Positions 30,088 to 32,675 of a stretch of 32,675 bases of DNA are shown here, piece by piece. Within the stretch, counting starts at the first letter, position 1, and each line of letters opens with the position of its first letter. The translations under genes and the position numbers were made by a program. The notes beneath the pieces were generated by a model. The model ran no database searches and had not been told where the DNA came from. It worked only from the letters and a program-made list of their open reading frames with translations. The DNA lies in the NCBI RefSeq assembly GCF_003570935.1, contig NZ_QXIU01000068.1, positions 16,353 through 49,027 on the forward strand. Reading direction: 5' to 3'. Source of the DNA: Candidatus Cryosericum odellii. Lineage in GTDB: Bacteria > Caldisericota > Caldisericia > Cryosericales > Cryosericaceae.

Positions 30088-31073
30088 AAATCGCCATTCT
30101 CGGCGCGACGAGCCATATTGCAAAGAACCTCGTCTATTACTTTCGTAGAGACTCGCATTACGAGCTATTTCTCTTTGCGCGCAACCAAGGAGCCGTGTAT
30201 GAATTCCTGAAGGCAACCGAGGGTGAGCTATCCCCCAGCGTCGCGGGCTTTGATTGTTTTCCAGGCGGGGATTACGATGCGGTTATAAACTGCGTGGGCA
30301 TAGCGGATCCTCAAAAGCAGAAGAACGCCGGTGTTGAGCTCTTCCGCCTCACTGAGCGCTTCGACGACCTCGTCCTCGACTATCTGGCGGTGCACGAGAA
30401 AACAGTCTACATCAATGTCTCGAGCGGGGCGGTGTACGGCACTGCTTTCGACTCAGGAGTCGAGGGCAACGCTGTCGCGTCTATAGCTGTAAACGGTATT
30501 ACGCCCGCCGATTACTATCGCATCGCCAAACTGAACGCCGAGGCGAAGCATCGGGCAATGGCCGATCGTAACATTATCGATCTCCGTGTATTCAGTTTCT
30601 TCAGCCGTTTCATCGATCTCGAATCGGGGTTCCTGTTGACAGAAATGATGCGTTGCGTGATAGAACGGCGACCTTTCTATACAAATGCCGTCGACATCGT
30701 GCGCGATTATGTGGCGCCAAGCGATCTGTTTTCGCTTGTGAAATTATGCGTCGCGAGTAATGGAATCAATCAACCGGTCGATGTATTCAGCGCGGGGCCA
30801 GTACGAAAAAGCGAGCTCATTGCCCTCTTTTCTCGCGATTTCGGTCTTGAGACGCGGATCGACGAAGAAGCCCACGTCTCGACGACTGGCGCGAAGCTCG
30901 CTTATTACTCCGCGAACCATGTCGCAAGGAGTCTGTTGAACTACATCCCAGCGCTGACATCTCGCGACGCGGTACGTGATGAAGCCAATGTGATCATCGC
31001 CGGAATGGCAACCATGCATCAGTCTGAAGGATTGTCTAGTGGCCATCGAAGTAGAAGCTTAGGAGGGTGCTGA
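30084..31073 (+). CDS. yerF: NAD(P)-dependent reductase, YerF-like
   Basis: Extended short-chain dehydrogenase of 329 residues. The dinucleotide fold opens IAILGATSHIAKNLVYYF; NCVGIADPQ, NVSSGAVYG and the catalytic YYRIAKLNAE (YxxxK) follow, then RVFSFFSRFIDLESGFLL. In yersiniose A synthesis YerF reduces the acetyl branch installed by YerE to a hydroxyethyl group, and this gene has the right type and position. It overlaps the yerE stop by ATGA and shares its codon habits. The last ~14 residues (GLSSGHRSRSLGGC) look foreign to the fold and contain the ribosome binding site of the next gene, suggesting a recombination junction. Confidence 0.78.
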   Translation: MKIAILGATSHIAKNLVYYFRRDSHYELFLFARNQGAVYEFLKATEGELSPSVAGFDCFPGGDYDAVINCVGIADPQKQKNAGVELFRLTERFDDLVLDYLAVHEKTVYINVSSGAVYGTAFDSGVEGNAVASIAVNGITPADYYRIAKLNAEAKHRAMADRNIIDLRVFSFFSRFIDLESGFLLTEMMRCVIERRPFYTNAVDIVRDYVAPSDLFSLVKLCVASNGINQPVDVFSAGPVRKSELIALFSRDFGLETRIDEEAHVSTTGAKLAYYSANHVARSLLNYIPALTSRDAVRDEANVIIAGMATMHQSEGLSSGHRSRSLGGC

Positions 31074-32059
31074 TGGCAACCGTTGATGTGTTGGTCCCGA
31101 CCTACAACCGGTCGGCTATGCTGCGCCAGTGCCTGGAGTCCATACAGGCACAGACGTACACGGACATACGGGTTATCATCGGCGACAACTGCTCTGACGA
31201 CGACACGAGGACGGTGGCACAGGATTTCTGCGGCAGGGATGGTCGATTCGGCTACGTACGCAATGCAGCGAACCTTGGCGCATGGGGCAATATGAACGCG
31301 CTGTTCACGCGGGTTACGGCGCCGTATGTGCACTTCATGCACGATGATGACTGGCTGGAACCCTCCTTCTACGAGCGAATGATCGCTGGGCTGGAGGAAT
31401 CGCCAGAAGTGGGCCTTGCTTGGCCGAGAGTCATTCTGTCTGAGGGAGAAAACGAGACTGCAATCAGACTGCCGGAAAGGTTCAGTCATGATCAAGTTTT
31501 GCCTGAGGATGCTGCGTTCGAGGAGTTGCTGCATAGCGATTTCGTCCCATGTCCCGCAGTAGTTCTCCGCACATCGGTACTGCGGGAATTGGGCCCGTTT
31601 TCCGAATACCTGAGCGCGGACTGGCTGATGTGGCTGCGCATAGCTCTCCATCATGATCTGAAGTTCATCGACGCTCCGCTGTTTCACTACCGCTTACATG
31701 AGGGGCAAGAAAGCGCAGACAACTTTCGAATGGGCAGAGACGTGATCGATATGTTCGAATTTGCCTGCGGGCTCGAGGAATTCTCTGGCAGGCAGGCTGA
31801 GATCGCGCTGGCTCGGTTTGGGGGTGTTCGCGACCATATGATATCGATAGGAGTGAAGGGGAAGCCTCAGGCTCCTCACTTGATATGCGAGCTGACTTCG
31901 TACTTCTTGGGACACGTGCCTGATCACCACAATGCAATACGGAGAGTCGAGATGATTGCGCTGGCATATGCAATGGTTCCCCCTTGGTTCAGACCGCGCA
32001 AAGGAAGTAGACTTCGGCATTGGCTCCGACGCCTATTCCTGCCTTGGAGCAGGAGATAG
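31073..32059 (+). CDS. GT2 glycosyltransferase
   Basis: Family 2 glycosyltransferase of 328 residues. VDVLVPTYNRSAMLRQCLES, VIIGDNCSDDD, NLGAWGNMNALF, the metal-binding MHDDDWLEPSF and LSADWLMWLRIAL are the ordered GT-A motifs, and a basic Trp-rich C-terminus (RHWLRRLFLPW) suggests membrane association. ATG 31073 is preferred (AGGAGGGT at 31061-31068; the stop of yerF overlaps as TGATG); GTG 31067 overlaps the ribosome site. Lying directly after the branched-sugar genes, it is a candidate for adding that sugar to the repeat unit, which is inference from position. Confidence 0.87.
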   Translation: MATVDVLVPTYNRSAMLRQCLESIQAQTYTDIRVIIGDNCSDDDTRTVAQDFCGRDGRFGYVRNAANLGAWGNMNALFTRVTAPYVHFMHDDDWLEPSFYERMIAGLEESPEVGLAWPRVILSEGENETAIRLPERFSHDQVLPEDAAFEELLHSDFVPCPAVVLRTSVLRELGPFSEYLSADWLMWLRIALHHDLKFIDAPLFHYRLHEGQESADNFRMGRDVIDMFEFACGLEEFSGRQAEIALARFGGVRDHMISIGVKGKPQAPHLICELTSYFLGHVPDHHNAIRRVEMIALAYAMVPPWFRPRKGSRLRHWLRRLFLPWSRR

Positions 32060-32160
32060 TGCGGTTTATCGTGCCACATCGGTATGCGATATTGAGCGCC
32101 GTTGCTCCGGCGAATCCCTTGCCTTCAACTCGGGACTTGTTGGGACGTGGCTCGGTGGTC

Positions 32161-32255
32161 TGCACGCGACGGATGCGAATGGTAAAGCGCTTCGCATGAT
32201 ATGTAGTATCTGCGATCATTGGCGTGCGAGTCTTTCAAAGGAGGCAATGGTATGA
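32161..32255 (+). pseudogene. Decayed copy of the cpsB 3' end
   Basis: The frame ending at the TGA 32253-32255 reads ATDANGKALRMICSICDHW then RASLSKEAMV, matching the CpsB end ATDAHNATLRVPRSIWNDS then STSLSKEALE. The bases TCAAAGGAGGCA before the next start are the same as in the original, and the ATGA overlap with the following rmlA-like frame is kept. The match fades before about 32,160, so only the last ~30 codons remain. No start codon is left. Confidence 0.75.
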
Positions 32256-32512
32256 AAGGTATTGTTCTTTCTGGTAGTACTGGTTTACGTGTGCCTCCCC
32301 TGACGGCGGTGACCAACAAGGTCCTTTTGCCCATGGGCCAGTATCTCACGGTGTTTCAGTCCACCGAACGTCTCAAGCAGGCTGGCATCAGGGATGTTCT
32401 GGTCGTTACAGGTCGTGACTACATGGGAGACGTCATAGAATTGCCAGGCAGTGGGCACAATTTCGGGTTCACGTACAAGGTGCAGGACGCTCAGCACCTT
32501 GGCGTGGGCTGA
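32252..32512 (+). pseudogene. Truncated, decayed copy of rmlA
   Basis: An 86-codon frame matching the first third of RmlA (MKGIVLSGSTG, then RLKQAGIRDVLVVTGRDYMGDVIEL and TYKVQDA), ending early at a stop. Key residues are damaged: the nucleotide-binding GGTGSRL is now GSTGLRV, and the conserved LLPVGNYPM is LLPMGQYLT. It retains the strong ribosome site, so a short peptide could still be translated, but it cannot be a nucleotidyltransferase. Confidence 0.85.
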
Positions 32513-32529
32513 TCATTCCAGGAGCCGGT

Positions 32530-32675
32530 ATGTACATAGGGTTCTTCAACTACTATGAGTTTTACAATAGGAATAGGATGTTTACAGACAAATCCTCGCC
32601 AATAGGTGATGATTTAATGTATCCCTTTGTGTATTTGGGAGAGTATTTGGCAAAGAGAGGGCATAGGGTAAGTAC
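32530..32675 (+). CDS. Start of an AT-rich gene, possibly a glycosyltransferase (partial)
   Basis: The frame is open from ATG 32530 to the window edge (48 codons) with AGGAG at 32520-32524. The product starts MYIGFFNYYEFYNRNRMF, followed by SPIGDDLMYPFVYLGEYLAKRGH. The style recalls the N-terminus of some bacterial GT10-like or other sugar transferases that begin with a short strand and a helix ending RGH, but the fragment is too short to be sure. It is richer in A and T than the neighbouring genes, so it may be a recent import. The ribosome site abuts the stop of the rmlA remnant. Confidence 0.55.
   Translation, partial: MYIGFFNYYEFYNRNRMFTDKSSPIGDDLMYPFVYLGEYLAKRGHRVS

Noticed and set aside
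1-32675. tRNA, rRNA or riboswitch
   Set aside because: No cloverleaf, rRNA-like or known riboswitch pattern was recognised on reading either strand; a covariance-model search would be decisive.

Overview
The window holds a bacterial surface-polysaccharide (O-antigen, capsule or exopolysaccharide) biosynthesis locus, interrupted by an accessory island of P-loop ATPases, toxin-antitoxin pairs and short repeats. The DNA is mostly GC-rich by eye. Genes are tightly packed with many ATGA or GTGA stop/start overlaps, and several start with GTG or TTG. No rRNA, tRNA or housekeeping marker is present, so the organism cannot be named from the sequence. The CpsB/CpsD control pair, a polyprenyl-phosphate sugar transferase and Wzy/WaaL-like proteins show a bacterium with a lipid-linked, Wzy-type assembly route.

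Layout. (1) 1-4887: end of a tyrosine autokinase, its PHP phosphatase, then rmlA-rmlC-rmlD, a hexapeptide O-acetyltransferase and rmlB, together a complete dTDP-L-rhamnose pathway. (2) 4884-10849: four GT2 glycosyltransferases, a small membrane protein and a first O-antigen polymerase/ligase-like protein. Two extra rmlB 5' pieces lie here: one rmlB with a large in-frame internal deletion, and one rmlB N-terminus fused in frame to a GT2 enzyme. (3) 10933-14372: a GT4 glycosyltransferase, a GalE-like epimerase and the chain-initiating sugar transferase. (4) 14373-20944: accessory island with an AAA/DUF4143 protein, two related archaeal-type ATPases on the minus strand, two RHH/RelE-type toxin-antitoxin pairs, 58-bp inverted repeats, a 137-bp MITE-like element, a composite repeat family and four 14-bp iterons. 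No transposase or integrase is visible. (5) 20945-24843: a second polymerase/ligase-like protein with TPR and Ig-like parts, and an AT-rich multi-spanning membrane protein of unknown role. (6) 25039-31073: rfbF-rfbG-rfbH followed by a ThDP-dependent carboligase and a reductase, matching the logic of the Yersinia yersiniose A pathway, a branched 3,6-dideoxy sugar. (7) 31073-end: a GT2 enzyme, a decayed second copy of the cpsB-rmlA junction, and the start of a further gene.

Working model: dTDP-L-rhamnose and a CDP-linked branched 3,6-dideoxyhexose are made by the two sugar pathways. The sugar transferase loads the first sugar on the lipid carrier, the GT2/GT4 enzymes extend the repeat unit, the acetyltransferase decorates it, the Wzy-like proteins polymerise or ligate it, and CpsB/CpsD control chain length or export. 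No recognisable Wzx flippase and no E3 (DdhD-type) reductase was found, so these must lie elsewhere if the pathways are complete. Repeated, broken copies of rmlB and of cpsB-rmlA suggest the locus grew by recombination between its own conserved sugar genes.
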